Assembly: GCF_905220415.1 (NCBI RefSeq)
Contig: NC_059551.1
Span: forward strand, 6,892,001-6,956,000
Source of the DNA: Colias croceus
Lineage: Eukaryota > Arthropoda > Insecta > Lepidoptera > Pieridae
Direction: 5' to 3'
DNA length: 64,000 bases
A program made the position numbers and the translations under genes. Under the pieces are notes generated by a model. That model was not told where the DNA came from and searched no databases. It saw nothing but the letters and a program-made list of their open reading frames with translations. Positions 1 through 15,300 of this stretch are shown piece after piece (the stretch's first letter is position 1; each line of letters opens with the position of its first letter).

Positions 1-138
1 AATTCGTATTTGAAAATAATTTAAAAAAATTTTTTTTACTAATACTTAGTACATGTTTTTTTTTTCTATCTAATGACCTTACTTCGTAACCATGATATGT
101 ACATATAAAAATGTTTTTTATTTCGTCGTGTTCTCTAG
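1..138. other. Intron tail upstream of Pgant exon A
   Basis: AT-rich sequence that ends in the acceptor TTCTCTAG. No exon is visible in it. Confidence 0.7.
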
Positions 139-303
139 AACACTTAGGTAAGAAGCTAGAGGACTACATAAAGACACTGCCCGTACCAACGCGTTTGTTC
201 CGAACTGAAAATCGTTCGGGACTCATCCGCGCTCGGCTTTTGGGCGCGAAACACGTCAAGGGTGATGTCATCACCTTCCTGGATGCACATTGTGAATGTA
301 CTG
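139..303 (+). CDS. Pgant5: Pgant exon A: catalytic GT-A half with the DxH metal site
   Basis: The acceptor is TTCTCTAG at 131-138 and the donor is G|GTGAGT at 304. It reads EHLGKKLEDYIKTLP through RSGLIRARLLGAKHVKGDVITFLDAHCECT. DAH is the Mn2+-binding DxH motif that also contacts UDP-GalNAc. The exon starts at the second base of a codon and ends after the first base of one, so at least one upstream exon is missing from the window. Confidence 0.93.
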
Positions 304-3300
304 GTGAGTTACTTTTTTTTCTTTTGAAGTGAAACTTTTGGCGCGTTGAGTGTAAAATTTCAGATCACGTCCTGACGGTATCGTCACGTCATGGAGTAAG
401 GTGAAGATTTTGGTATCTTTGAATTTTGCCAAAGAAGTTTCACTTCGGATACGAGTGCTCGGCACACACCCTTTTTTGTTGATAGGATAGTTTAAATTGT
501 CGTACATACTATACCTGTATATGAATTCATTACACGGGCCAGTAAAGGCAGGTACTGCTACACCTAAGGAAAACGCTCGTAGAAAACCATCCATAATTTT
601 TTTAAGATATTCTGAAATGCATTCACAGTTTTTGGGAAAAATACTGTATAGCTATTCACATTGTAAAATGACTCCTGTCTGTTTCTCGAGACTAACATCT
701 TACATATTGTGACCTTTGAAGCATGGAGGCGCTAAATTGAAATACCACATAGTCACCCACCGTTAAACTGACCGCAGTAAGGTTGACTTACTTACCTATA
801 GGTGCCTTTAGTTTACCTCGCTAAAAAATAGACTGCCTAGTTTATTGTGCGAATGCAAAATGATCTATCTTAGTACCAAACAGGACTGAAATGTCATATA
901 ATTGTTTATTCCGGTTTAAAATGATACATGTAAACTATTAACGCCTACGTTGTCGCGGAAATCGAGCAATGTATAGATACTAGAATGTTATGTGCATAGG
1001 CTATAATATTTGAGTCATATTTTGGGTGTTAATCATATTTTAAAATGATTAAACTCTAAAAAAAATTGAATGTGGTAAGTGTAAAGTGTGCCAAATGTCA
1101 TTCAATGGTATGAGAATGATTCAGTAAGAAACATTTTAACTTTCACTTTTTATTAAATGTAGATATGCATCATATTATGAGTATCGATTTTTTGTGTATT
1201 TTGTATTGAGTGTTTTGGTAACTTTAGAAATTTACTTCGTATAAATAAGTTCCTGCAATCTGCAAGTGTGGTTTCTATTTCCAAGAAATATATCATTAAA
1301 GTCGCTTTAGAGTTTACATATTCTCATACATCTAAACATATTATCACAACAGCATAATATGAATAGAAAGAAATCAAAAGATACCCGATCTTAATCATTA
1401 CATTACCTAAAATCGACGTGTTCATAATTCGTAGCGTATATTTTTTTCTACAACTAATCAATTAAACTAGCTAGCTATTGCAAATTCTAACGCATTGTTT
1501 TGCTCTGTTCATTCCCCTATGTAAGTGGATGATCTGTCGACGCACTAATTATTCAATTACACTTTTTTACGCAGTCGATTGTTCATACATATGTATATCC
1601 TAACTTGAATTCAATGCAAATTACTACAGACTACAGTGTTATCTTGTTTCGTTACAAAGCTATATTAACAGCGTTTAATTGTTGAAAAATACCTCTAGGT
1701 GTATAAGCTTAGAAATTGGCTCGTTAGGTCAAAGTCTATTTCTAAAAAAATATAATGAGGAACGATTTTTTTTACTATAGCTGTTCCTTACAAAAGGTGA
1801 AATTTATTTTAAGCTATTGCATAGCTTCTATCTCGGGCCTTGAGCGCGGGGACCGAATCGAAAAATTCCGTAACGAAATAACCTTACGCTCCCCACTCCG
1901 ACGGGTGGAGGTGTGGCTTGAAGGCATAGCATGCTTTACCGCGGCAGTCCCCGAGTGACACACGTCGCTTTTGTTTTTATCCCGGGTCAACCCACTTGAA
2001 GTCCACCTACACACATCAATACATCAGTATTAAAATGTCTCCATAGGGAACGTATAAGAAGATAGAGCCAGTCAGTGTAGGTCTCGTAATTATAAAATTG
2101 CAAAAAGTTATTTGCATTTGCGTAGGCCGTAGATTATCATTCCCGATTTATATTTTTCATTATAACGCCGAGTATTTCTGGTATTGCAATTTGCTATTTC
2201 CATATGAATATAAACATGCTCATAAATTAATCTTAAGAACTTAACTGCTTACATACGAATACAGTTTTTGCGGATGTGTTGTCTACCTATATATTTAATA
2301 GAAAAATAGTGGCACTAACTAAAGGTAGATTTTAATTACATAAAATTTATACATCTGTTATCAACTTATCGTTAAAATAATAGTTTCACACAAATTTCCT
2401 AAACGGAAGTAAATAGTTTCGAACGTAAACGGATGCACAATTTAATTCAATTCCCTCAATTGTTACAATTTAACTCGTTCGTTGTACAAATATAAAAAGA
2501 ACGGTTTAATATTATATTTAAAATGTCATCTAAAGAATCGTCTCGGCGCAAGTTTATCGAGAGCCCATTAGCGTAATTAGCAAGTAGTGAGTGACGAGAG
2601 AAAGTTCGTGCTTTTGACACATAAATGAGATCGACTTCAGTGTATTATATGAATCAGTTTGATCCAAGTAATACATTCATACTACATAAGTAGTATGAAT
2701 GTATTACTTGGATTATAAAGCCGAAGAGATCGCTAATCTCATGAACAACTGATAAAAGAATTAAGATATATATTACGAGGACTTAAGATATATAAATAAC
2801 AATTCTGGAATGACAACGGCTATAAATAAAAAAAAATATTTTTAGTCTTATAACGGATTAGCCCACGCAAAGCCGGGGTGACTAGCTAGTCTATACTTCT
2901 ATTATAAAGAGGAAAGGTTTGTATGTATGTATGGTTTTTACGCATAAACTACTGGACCGATTTTGATGAAATTTGGCACACACAATCTTTAGACCCTGAG
3001 AAAGAACATAGGCTACCTTTTATTGCGAAATATGTACCACGAGCGAAGCCGGGGCGGACCGCTAGTCTGTATTTACATTAATTCTTACAGGATTCTCATA
3101 ATAACTCTATTAATCTTTCTTTAGGTAATTAATAATTATGTTTTGTTGCGAGAAGAATCCCGCTCACACACAGCACCGTATTACGATGAAAGTATAAAAG
3201 ATTAATTGCTTCGTTAATGATAATTGTCCGATATTAACTCGCGGATCTTAAAATAAAATGTAAATCAAACTATTAGACGCTCTTATAGTCAATTCAGTGA

Positions 3301-6300
3301 TTGTGTTACTCTCTGTGCGATATGCTCATAAGTACCCTTTGATTTCATTGTGGGTTTTTCTCGAGAATAATTTCATTGATTTACAATACAGTATGATTGC
3401 CTAAAGAATGTAATTAGTTGCTTCGTAAGTAACAGTGTTATTGATTTTTTTTTATCGATTAATGGACCATGTATACAATTGTTTTGCGATGTTTTTGATG
3501 TTGAGATATGGCAAAGTACGATTAAAACACAATTATACAGATCTTTTATTAGATAAACGTTGTGTTCTACTTTGATGTTAGATTAAATAATAATAAGGTT
3601 TTATTAAAATGATCATAGTACGTGAAATATTCGAATTCTTGAGTTTTGGTAGATACTGCGACACGTTTGGGTTTGACACATTACGACACAAAAAAAAATT
3701 GGCAACGTTTCATTCTATTGTACTAATTAGTTTCTTTGAAACGTGTGTAACCTATTTTTGAAGCAAGTTTCTCCAGCTTAAATGATAAACTAGCTATCCG
3801 CCCTCGGCTTCGCTCGCGTGCACTTCACAATATCGCGTGACCACCGCACATTTTCCGTCCCCTATTTCACTCACATTAAGATTTGTTTTCTTGACAAAAA
3901 GCATATATGTACATCCTTTCCCTAGGTATATTTTATATTTGTTCCAAATTTCATCAAAATTGGCTCAGAGACGCGCGAAAGCGTAACAGACAAGCCGGAC
4001 AGAAATGCTTTGGTATCAATAATATTATAACAGACTAAATATTATGTAGTAGGAATTGCGTAGTGTTTCATAGTTCATAAGTAATAACGCGAATAACTAT
4101 ATATTCCTATAATAGCATAAATCAGGTTACGATAAGGACACCGAAAGGCAACTTTAGACTGTCCTTTATCTAGCCTAGACTGTAGTGTTGCATTATATCT
4201 CTGTCCTATTGTACATTACCATCACTACTAATATCTGTGTAGATGCGATGCTTTGATAAAGCCTAATTTTATATTGTACTAGCTTTCCACCCGGAGCTTC
4301 GCCCGCGCAGTAAAAGAAACACCCGCATAGTTCCCGTTCCCGTGGGATTTCCGGGATAAAACCTATCCTATTTCCCGGGGTAGCCTATGTCCTTTCTCGG
4401 AAAAATATCTCTATACCAAATTTCATGCAAATTGGTTCAGTAGTTATGGCGTGATTGAGTAACGGACAGACAGACAGACAGACAGAGTTACATTCGCATT
4501 TATATTATTAGTATGGATTATTATTTATTGTTAATAGGTGTCTTTTTTTGAATAATCTATACTAATATTATAAAGCTGAAGAGTTTCTTCCTGGTGAAAT
4601 TTTAAAATGAGATCGATAATTTACTTCACTACAAGGTACGTTTAGCTTTTTATCAGTAGGTACTAGGTAATTTAAATAGAAATAGTATATAGATAATATA
4701 AAAGATAATAAGTGAATCATCGTGCAGATATTGTTAAGTTTGTTTAAACATAACTTTTCAGTTTTATTACCTACCAGCAAAAAAATCTTCCTTATATATG
4801 TAATTTATTTAATCAAGTGTTTATGAGATTGTCTATACAAAAGCGTTATTGCTTTATTTTTGTAAAAATTTTTGTACATGTTATCATTCATACTTGTGAT
4901 GTTGCACACAAAAGCATAAATAGGTCAAAATTAAGGTAACGACTAAGAACCTCCATCGAATACGAATGCCTCTAAACAATGTAGTCACCATTCAATAGTC
5001 ATAACTTAAGGGTTTTCATTGACATTAATTTATATGCTGTGGCTTTTTACATATAAACGGCGAAACATATTGTTATGAGATCTTTTATGTTTAAATAAAA
5101 TAAATGAATTATTGTTTATTATCATTTTATTTTTTCTTTTAATGTTTAAACAAAGTTTGATGGATGGATATACAGTTGGTTACTCTTATACTTGAAAACC
5201 ACTGATCAGATTTGATATGAGACTTGTTTGATTATGTAGCTTATGTACCAGAATTCCACATAAGCTATAGAAAGACTTGCTTTTACCCGCGAGTTCGTCC
5301 ACGGCTGAAACCGCGCGGCACTACTAGCCTTATTAACGAGCCTTATTTGTCAACAGAGGGTTGGCTAGAGCCGCTGCTAGCGAGGATAGTGGAAGACAGA
5401 TCAACAGTGGTCTGCCCGATTATAGATGTTATCTCCGACACAACATTCGAGTACATACAAGCGTCCGACATGACTTGGGGCGGCTTCAATTGGAAACTCA
5501 ACTTCAGATGGTAAGTAGGCTTTTGACATCGGCTTTTGACGTTACATTGGTTTGGTGCGCGGTACTGGTGGTTTTAATTAAAGGTTACGTTGAGGGCCCT
5601 CGGACGATGAATGTAAAATTTGATTGCAATTTTGGTTGGAATATTTTTTGTTAGGGTAGCTTTCGAATAATGTGATGGCATAAATAATTTAAATATTGAA
5701 ATATAAAAATGAACCGTAGGTACTATACTTATGTATCGGACTTCCGTTAACTAAAGAAAATTCAAAAATATATTTTTTTAATATTTAAGCATTATATTTA
5801 AGAACAAATTGCATCGTATATTTATTCATGTATTTTCCCGCACACATTAGGTGCGCTACTCAAGCGAATAATTTACCGTGTGATAAGGCTATATATTTAA
5901 TCTGCATCACATATCAGAAGGTAAATATTTATACGTTATAATTTCCTTACTCATATTGCAGTGCTCTGTAGCAAAACATAAAAAATCGTCACTGATTTAA
6001 CTATGCGGTGGGGAGTTCTGCAAGGATCTATATTAGGTCCTCAAAATATAAAATCGTACAATACAGATTTTTTTGACATTAATAATTTTCGGTAAAACTC
6101 AAGAAATATCTCAAATCCAGGAACTTTACAATATCAGTACTACGATTATAAGCGATATGATAGTTAATAGTCATTATTATATTGTCCAAGGTAGGAAACA
6201 GTAGGTATATGAGAAAAAATCTTAGAGAAAACTACACATGCAGAATCTATGGTCCCAAGGTTGCGGCGATCGTAACTCAAGATTGTTTTGCTTGCGTAAC

Positions 6301-9300
6301 CCGCGTCTCCTATTGTTCACGCTTCCGACGTTTATAAGTGTACATAGTTCAATTATTTGTTCAAGTACCCCTGTTTCATTTAATTACTTATTCGGAACAT
6401 TAGAATTGTACATTTCGGCTGCAAAATGTATTTATAAAAAAATAATTTTAAATCTGAATTTATGGAGATAAAAGAGTAGACAAGCTTGAATGTGACAGAT
6501 ATACAAAATACAATAGATGGAGAATAAATAAGTAATGCTATAAGTAACGTGATTAAATATCTTGATTCTTGTGGTCAATCGAGAATTATGAATAACGGGA
6601 AGGTAAAAAGATCTTTCCTTGCATTTTAATTACCATTTTACTTGCAAATCTGATTAAATAGACAATCGGAATTTCCAATAATGTTAAACAAGAGAAATTC
6701 TATAGCTTAATCCTATCTGAACTTATCAATTACTATTGTTCAGGTTTCCGTAATCTAATTAAAAAAACCCATACAATTCTATCGCGGTATTGTGTCTGCA
6801 ATGTTAATAAATGAGTTAATTCATTTGATGTTTATCACTTTTATATTGTTAGACGTTATTCATTAATATCGAGAGTGTAATTTCGTTGTTTTCATATGAA
6901 TGTTAATTGATTTTGCAAATAATTTGAAAGATTTTGTTGATTAAAAGATAATTTGCTGTTTCATTTTTTCCTCTTGTGGTTTATCAAGGTTGTAATGCTC
7001 TTCGTTTTCTTCACCTTGTACTACATTTGTTATGATAATGAATAGATGCGTACTGCGTATTATAAACTTAATAATATAGTTAAAAGCTTCTTAGTTACTA
7101 TCTATTTTGTATACAATGAATCGACGAAGAGTTACTTTAGAAATTTTTTTCTCCAATTGTTATGGAAAAATATCACGTCGCTATAAAAGTAATGACCAGT
7201 AAATGTGAGTTTTAATTGCTCTAACGCATAATCATCAAATAATAGAAAATTGGTAATTATGACGTATCAGTCATGCATTACAATCACGTGTTTCATGGTC
7301 GAACGGCTCCTTTTGATAAACCACTTCGTATGTTTATGGGACACCGTGTTGTAAATTGTAATTAACGAGTTTGTATCGCTATTTTATTAGTAGGTGTAAC
7401 TTGTAAGTATGCACTTCCTGTATTTATCGGTGCTTGCAGTTGTGCAGTATGGTTAAAGCGGAGAAAAGAATTTTCATATAAGGAAGGTTGCTTCAAATGC
7501 TTCTTGACGATTGACAATTTGTGGATTAATTTATTTCCTGCTCCTTTACTTAATTCCTCTTTGTACAACTTTAACTGCTGTTGTCTGGAAGAAATTGCTA
7601 TGTATCCTAGGTTAAGACTCAATTTGTAATTTATTCAGAGCAATAAAGCATAAATAAATAAACATATGGATTAATTTCTTCTGCAATGTAGAAGTGAAGT
7701 ACCTACTTTATTAAAATAATGATAAAAATTTAAATTTTCCTTCATTGATCAATGTTAAATTACCGTTTCAATCATTACCGTATACATTAATTAACACTTT
7801 CCCCTCGTCCATAAATCTTTTTTCTGAGCCTACGATCTCGATTCATTCATTTTCTATCCTGTAATACCAACATGCCAAGATACTTTGTGAGATTCGTCTC
7901 TTACATTTAATTTGAGTGCACTTTTGATCTTGTGTCCTTCATCGAACCATTTTAATGAAAGTAAAACGTTAAAAAATGTAGTATCAATGATAAATATGGA
8001 TTCGGACCGGTTTGCGGAGGTGTTACGTAAATGTGCATGTTGGCCGTGACTCCGAAGAGTCTAGCGGAGTTGAAAGACCCGTTGTATACTAATGTTTGAT
8101 ACTTTTGAATAGGTACCCTTATGATGACTTTATCGATCGAACATTTGTATTTGCGAATGTATTGCCAGAATATTATGGATACATTGAAAGTAATAAATTA
8201 TGATAAATTATGATTCAATATAATTATACCAAATATATATACATACATGATTATGTACTTACTTATTAGCGATTAAATATTTACAGACACCGTGGAAAAT
8301 TTTGAAGTTATTATTAAAATTAATTGTACAACCAATTTCATTGATATTTTTAGAATAATTAATTCTTATCGATTGATTGATATTCGATTAAATTTCTTAG
8401 AAGTTCCCTTTTATAAATGCCTTTCGTAAATGTATGATTCGATAAGGACTTTCAATAATTGATGGAGTACTAAACTGTATGTAATTTATTACTTACATTT
8501 GATTACATGTGGCTTTCGTCAATTTGATTATCGGAAAATTAAAAAAGAAATCCTTGTTTATAACGTGTCGATAATGTTGATAGCTGATAAGTTATATATT
8601 ATTTTGATGTCATGATTACGAGAATTGTGTGCTTTCTTGAATAAAATCATACTTGTTTTCAGTTAGTAACAACAACCTATGGTAAATATAGGTTCTGTAG
8701 GTTTATCTAATAGTTTTTATTTAGGTCACGATATGGTGACTTCTTGACAATATTTTGTACGTTTTATCACATTTGAGTACTGGTCTATGTTCTCAATTTA
8801 CGTCAGAAATAGAAAGCATGTTCGATTGCAGTTTTTGTTATTGTAGTTTGAGAACCGAAGATGAAAAACTTATTGATTTTGTTTTATCAAAAAGTGTAAT
8901 ATTTGAATAAGAGGTTTGTTATATATACAGTTGTATAAATCATAATCATTATTGGATTTAATGAAATTAATACAAATTCAGAATTTCATATTTTCGTTGT
9001 TGATGTGAAAGTAAAAAAAAAAACATTCTTCGAAGAAATGATGGTATCCAATTAGTTAACATTTTGCCAGTTAATTAGTGAGACCTGAGTAAAAAAATGT
9101 TTAGTTTTATGACTATGATAAGTATGACACATTGTTTTCGTAAAAACAAGATAATGATTCGCTTTACTACTTCATAAAAACCTGAAACTACAAACACAAT
9201 ACATACTTGAAATTTAGTTTTATAGCAATTTGAATGCTTTTATAAAATTGATTCATTTGGCCATGTCTTTAAATGAATACATACTTTTATCTTTATAATT

Positions 9301-12300
9301 GTTACGAGTACTTTTTGGTTTTGACCCTATGATTTATTTGTTGTTTTGGGATTTTGGTCTCTTTAGGGTATTATTAGATCTGTCGCTTTAATTTCTGCTA
9401 CATAGAACAAGATATACCTAATAATAATCAATCCGTAACATACAATTTACTTCAGTCAAAATTAAAAAGATATTAAACGTCAATCTTGAATGCAGGTACC
9501 GCGTGCCGGAGCGTGAAATGGCGCGGCGTGGGGGCGATCGTACCGCACCGCTACGCACGCCGACCATGGCCGGCGGGCTGTTTGCGATAGACAAGGAGTA
9601 CTTTTACAAGATCGGCTCCTACGATGAGGGCATGGACATCTGGGGCGGGGAGAATCTGGAGATGAGCTTCCGGGTATTGTATATGACTTGATTAATTTTG
9701 GAGACCGATGTGTTTTCTATAATACTGGAATTTTTTTTTGAAGGAATAGAACTCACGATGTATTTGGTCAGTAACAGTTTTTTAATAGAACAATATTTAA
9801 TTTGTTTCTAGTTCGTTTTAAGTAAACTTGGTTTTGAATACTACCCATATCCACAAGGGTGGTATTTAAAACCAAGTTTGATTTACAATTTACGCCCATT
9901 TTATAATCTGTATACCATATAAGTTACCTTATCTGTGTGGTAAAGGACTCTACAGTATTATCGTGGTAACATAAACCACAGAGTGACAATCCACTATATA
10001 TTTTTATGCTATGCGTTATGCTATAGCAGTAAATGACACTCTATGGGAATAAAGCTACAGCTGTACTGTATAGGTACGAGGGCAAAGTTATGACAGTACA
10101 GTATAAGTAACACACTTGGGGCAAACTTAAGACAGTATAAGTGACAATCCAAGGGGTAAAACCATACCAGTTCTGTATAAGTGACAATATTGGGACAAAA
10201 ATATGACAGTACCGTTTAAATGACACTATTGGGGCAAAAAATATGGCAGTACCTTATAAGTGACATTATTGGGGCAAAAAATATGACAGTACCGTACAAT
10301 CCACGTGGAAGTACACTGTATAAGTGACAATACAAGGGGTAAAACCATACCAGTACTGTATAAGTGACAATATCGGGGGTAAAGGTGTGGCAGTGCGGCG
10401 GTCGGCTCGAAATAATACCGTGCTCGCACGTCGGGCACGTGTTCCGCGACAAGTCGCCGTACTCGTTCCCCGGCGGCGTGCAGAACATCGTGCTGCACAA
10501 CGCGGCGCGCGTCGCCGAGGTGTGGATGGACGAGTGGGGCGAGTTCTATTACGCCATGAACCCAGGTTCGATCCGTTCCAATGGACGCTTTGCCAAAGAT
10601 TTTTTGGGGTACGGTACTATAGAAGTTTAGGTCGGTAAATTTTTGGGGGTTGGGAAGATTAGGTCGGTAATAGGAATCAAAGATGGTAGGGCAGGGTGGA
10701 TTATTGCGATCGAAGGTTTTTCGGAGTTCAGGGATTATTGGTAATGATATTATAAGTAAAAAAGGTGTAGGATTTTTGGAGGATAGTAAAGATTAGGTCG
10801 GTAATAGGGATCAAAAATGGCAGGACAGGGTGAATTATTGGGATCAAAGATTTTCGGAGTTTAAAGATTCATTTGAACGAAAGAAACAAAATTAGAAATT
10901 TTCATTTGATTGTCGTTTATTGGTAATTATACTATAAGTAAAAAGGTGTAGGATTTTTGGAGAGAGTAAAGATTGGGTCGATAATAGGGATCAAAGATGG
11001 TAGGGCAGGGTGGATTATTGCGATCCATAGACACAGGCCATCTGATGTTAAGTGGTCAACCATAAACACTAGCAACACTAGAGATGGTATTCTGTCAGCC
11101 TTTTAATTTCATATACTTTATTTATTAATAATTAATTTATTAAAGCTAAAACGTATCATCATTAGTCTTTCTTTTAAATTTAAAATAATATTTATAAAAA
11201 GATAGGCACATAAATGACCTGCAAACATTTTTGCTGAAAATGTTGGATTAGTTCTTTAATCGTTTTGTGAAAGCAAAACTACGTCGCATTAAATCCTTTG
11301 AACTGAGGTCAATTGGACGCTCGACGGGATTTGCTTTAACTCTCCGAGTAAACTTTACGGAATTCAAACGCTCGTTGAGTTTCAGAAAAAGAATAAGAAA
11401 ATGCTAAACTTCTGTATAATTGCTTCAGAATTATTATGCAAAAATATTATCATAAATACTGTTTATTTTCAACGTCACGATACTGATAGCACTGATTCAA
11501 TTTGTCCGTTTTGAATTAATAGATTATTTCAATTACCTATCTGTGAATTAATCATAATGTTATCATAAATATAGATAATCCTTTGCTGTGATTACCGAAT
11601 CGCGATTAGACGAGTCGGTTTCTATAATTCTAGCAATATTTAAAAGTGATAATCCTGAAAATTGTGATTGATCAACTCGTATTGAGGATTAGCGCGGCGC
11701 ATTAAACACAAAATTATCTTTGGCAAAGCGTCGAACGGCATATAAAAGTATTGTTGTGGCTTGGGATAATTAACAATGTAACATTAATTTGTGTTCGTTT
11801 ATTAACATCGGATTAAGCTTTAATAACATTTGATTATCATTGCAACTGCATTTCATACTCGCTTTTTTAATTACATGTATTTCTCTCTCGTCTGTATTCC
11901 GTTATTTGGCATGCTTGTTTTGCTTTTTACTATTTCCGTATTCAAACATTTCCTCAGTTCTACGTACTTATTCATTTTTAGATATTTTATTTCTGTAGCG
12001 TTCTTGTTATGTACTGTATGCTGTGTCCTTTTGTTCCTTATTTGGGTTATGTTTTATTTGCTTCTTCTTAATGCAGAAGCAATGAGGTTCTGAAATTTGT
12101 TCAGTGAAATTTTTATGATATGAAATCCACAGCAATCCTTTGCGGAGAGCATTTGCCGTATTTAAATAGCTATTGGGTCATTAGAAGTACATTATTTTTG
12201 ATGTATAGTCATGTATTGATGCAGACTCATTAAAATAGTTACCGATAATAGAAAGTTGATATGCTAATGTGAATCATTGATGCTTTTAAATCTTTCGAAC

Positions 12301-15300
12301 ATGTACAATGTACATAATTGGTTACCTATGTTTTCAAAGTAAAAAAATAAATAACAGTAATTTTCCATTCGAACAATTGAATTTGTGTTGACTCTATAGT
12401 TATAAGACGCAATTGTTTAAATAAAACAACAAAGCAGTGTAAATATAATTTTCATATTACCAATTAAATTATTCTGCCAGTTGAGCTAACAACGTTTTAA
12501 AAATTCTGTTAAGGTGGGTCCACACTCCACATCAAGTAAACAAAATCGTATCAGTCGTATTGTATCGAGCATTTAAACAATGCCGTATCTTACGATTTTT
12601 ATTACATTACATTATACAATATAATATGTATTATTTTTATTATTTACGACATACGAAATGTATCATGATGGCGATCGTTTTGTGTCCACACTAAAAAACT
12701 TGACGCGTCGATGCTACACGACGGAGATGTGATACGCAAAAATTATCTAGTGTAGACCCACCTTTACAAGATTTTGAATTGGCCTGTATCGTTAATTAAT
12801 GATGGCCTTAACCTATAGCTTTTATAAATATTAAAACGCGATGCTCTCCGTATCATGGCTTAATAGAATAAGTTTATTTATATAATGTAAAGGTTTCATA
12901 TATATCATTATGTACTAACTACAATTATATCTGACGTGATATGATTATTTATTTATCATAAAAATAATGGAATTTTGGTAATTCTAACTGTCTCTTTTAT
13001 AGTACCGCAATTATATTCATTCGTTGATTTATTTCTTAATAAAACACATCGGAATCAACAAGCGTGTAAATGGTCATATCAATAATTTATTATATTATAA
13101 TGTAACGTGTGTTTGCTAATGAATAATAGATTTTTATCATACAGTGCTCATTATGTATTAACCTAAATTATGTATTTATTTTTTATAATAAGCTCCTTAA
13201 AATAATTGTTGAAGGAGTTTATGATATGGTTACAATTTTCACGAGTGTAAGACTTTTAAAGGATGTTTACTCTAAAAGGTTGATTATATATTAAGATAAT
13301 ATGCTACGGAGTATTTTAAAAGTTTTATAAGGCTCACTTCTTAATAAATATTTTGCAAAAAATGCTATTTTCGATCCTCAATCAATAATTTAATTTTGTG
13401 TCCATTCTATAAATTAGCACATAATCTTAATAAGAATTTATTAAGATTTAACTCTCGCAAACCTCATTGTCCCACGTATGCATTTGTTTCGTGCTGTTTG
13501 TTATTGTATGCGTATTGTAGCATTATGTGAGCCGTGAAAATTGTTTATATAACATGTAGACCGACTGCGGTATACGGAACGAGAATAACTAACACTAACA
13601 TTATCGGAACTATACAAACATTTGGCGGTTTATCATACCTGCCCCCCTAGCCAAGTGGCTTTCTGTTAGAAATTGACGTAAGATTTCTGTGAGATTGACG
13701 TAAGCTGTAGATACCACGTATCTACAGCTTACGTCAATCTCATACATTCGTAGTCTATTCTATTGAACGCTACGCTGTATCTACAGCTTACGTCAATCTC
13801 ATACATTCGTAGTCTATTCTATTGAACGCTACGCTGTATCTACAGCTTACGTCAATCTCATACATTCGTAGTCTATTCTATTGAACGCTACGCTAACAGA
13901 AAGCCACTTGGCTAGGGGGGCTGATTAAAAAACAATTACACCTTGTGTATTTACTATTTGTATAATCGCGTTCGACGAATCTCTATCTATGGTCGTTAGA
14001 AATTAATTAGGCCAACTACAAAGTAATGACGTGCCGATAAAATATTCCGTATCACTAATTAACCACTAATGTTTGGAATTGATAGTTTTATAAGGAAAAT
14101 GGGAATTTCAGAATTGTAGGAATTGTTATTTTTTTTTAATTAGTCATAATATCTTAATATATATAAATCTCGTGTCACAATGTTTGTCCTCAATGGACTC
14201 CTAAACCACTTAACCGATTATAATAAAATTCGCACACCATGTGCAGTTTGATCCAACTTGAGAGATAGGATAGTTTCAATCTCAAATCGTTTTAGAGAAA
14301 GCGGGCGAAGCCGCGGGCGGTAAGCTAGTACATATATATAATGTTGTTAAAGAATGGAATATTCGTTATATTTTTGGTAGCGTGTATTTTGCCCTTTTGT
14401 TGAACGCGATTTTGGAAAGTATCTTAGGAATGTTAAAGTTCAGGGAAACTTCGGCAGTTAGGTGAAAATATTTTAATTGAATTATCAGTTAAACCGCAGT
14501 TCTACAATATTTGATGAAGGCGTAAGTTTAAAGGTAATTCACAATTGACATTTTAGAAGATATAAATAAAATAAATGAAATGTATTCAGAGATGAATCAC
14601 TTAGATATTACAAAGGTCAAATGTCATGATTTTGTTTATATAATACTCAATGATAAGGAGTTCAATTAATATTGTAAAAAAAAATATTTATAGCAATTCT
14701 TGATTTATAATTTTCCTTACACACAATATTTTACCTAATCGAACATTAATAAGTCTATATTAAGGGGTATAGATTTATATTCGTTTATAATCAGCTTAAC
14801 AAAAACTGCAGAATCGTGCAGCAAGGATAATTGCGCTGATTTTGCCAGATTGAAATCTTTAATGAAGTAGATAGCTGGGCTATAGAATATGGAGCGTGAA
14901 TAGAAACATGACCTATATTACATTTATCGTTAAGAAGATCTAGCTAGATAAGGCTTACTTCATGATTATCTTTACTTAAAACAGTGTACTACGAAATTGC
15001 TGAAACATAAAAATTATATCAGGTTGTTGGAATGGAATTGTTTTTCAAAATACCCTCATGTATGTAAAGAAAAACGTGGTTATATATTCGCGATAAGAAA
15101 ATATCAAATCTAATGGAAGCTGAATGTTTTGTGTCTGATTTTTTATAGTTAATAGCATGTAGAGTTTCTTAACACTTCTCTAAAATAACAATTTTTTGAA
15201 CCAATGATAGAATAGAATAGAAAACATTTTAATAATAACTTATAATATTTGTACAGTGATACCTAATTGGTATAGTATATGGTATTGGTATAGAGCATCA

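Noticed and set aside
7362..7622. 86-codon minus-strand open frame in a Pgant intron
   Set aside because: No motif, no splice or promoter context, and a length expected by chance in 64 kb.
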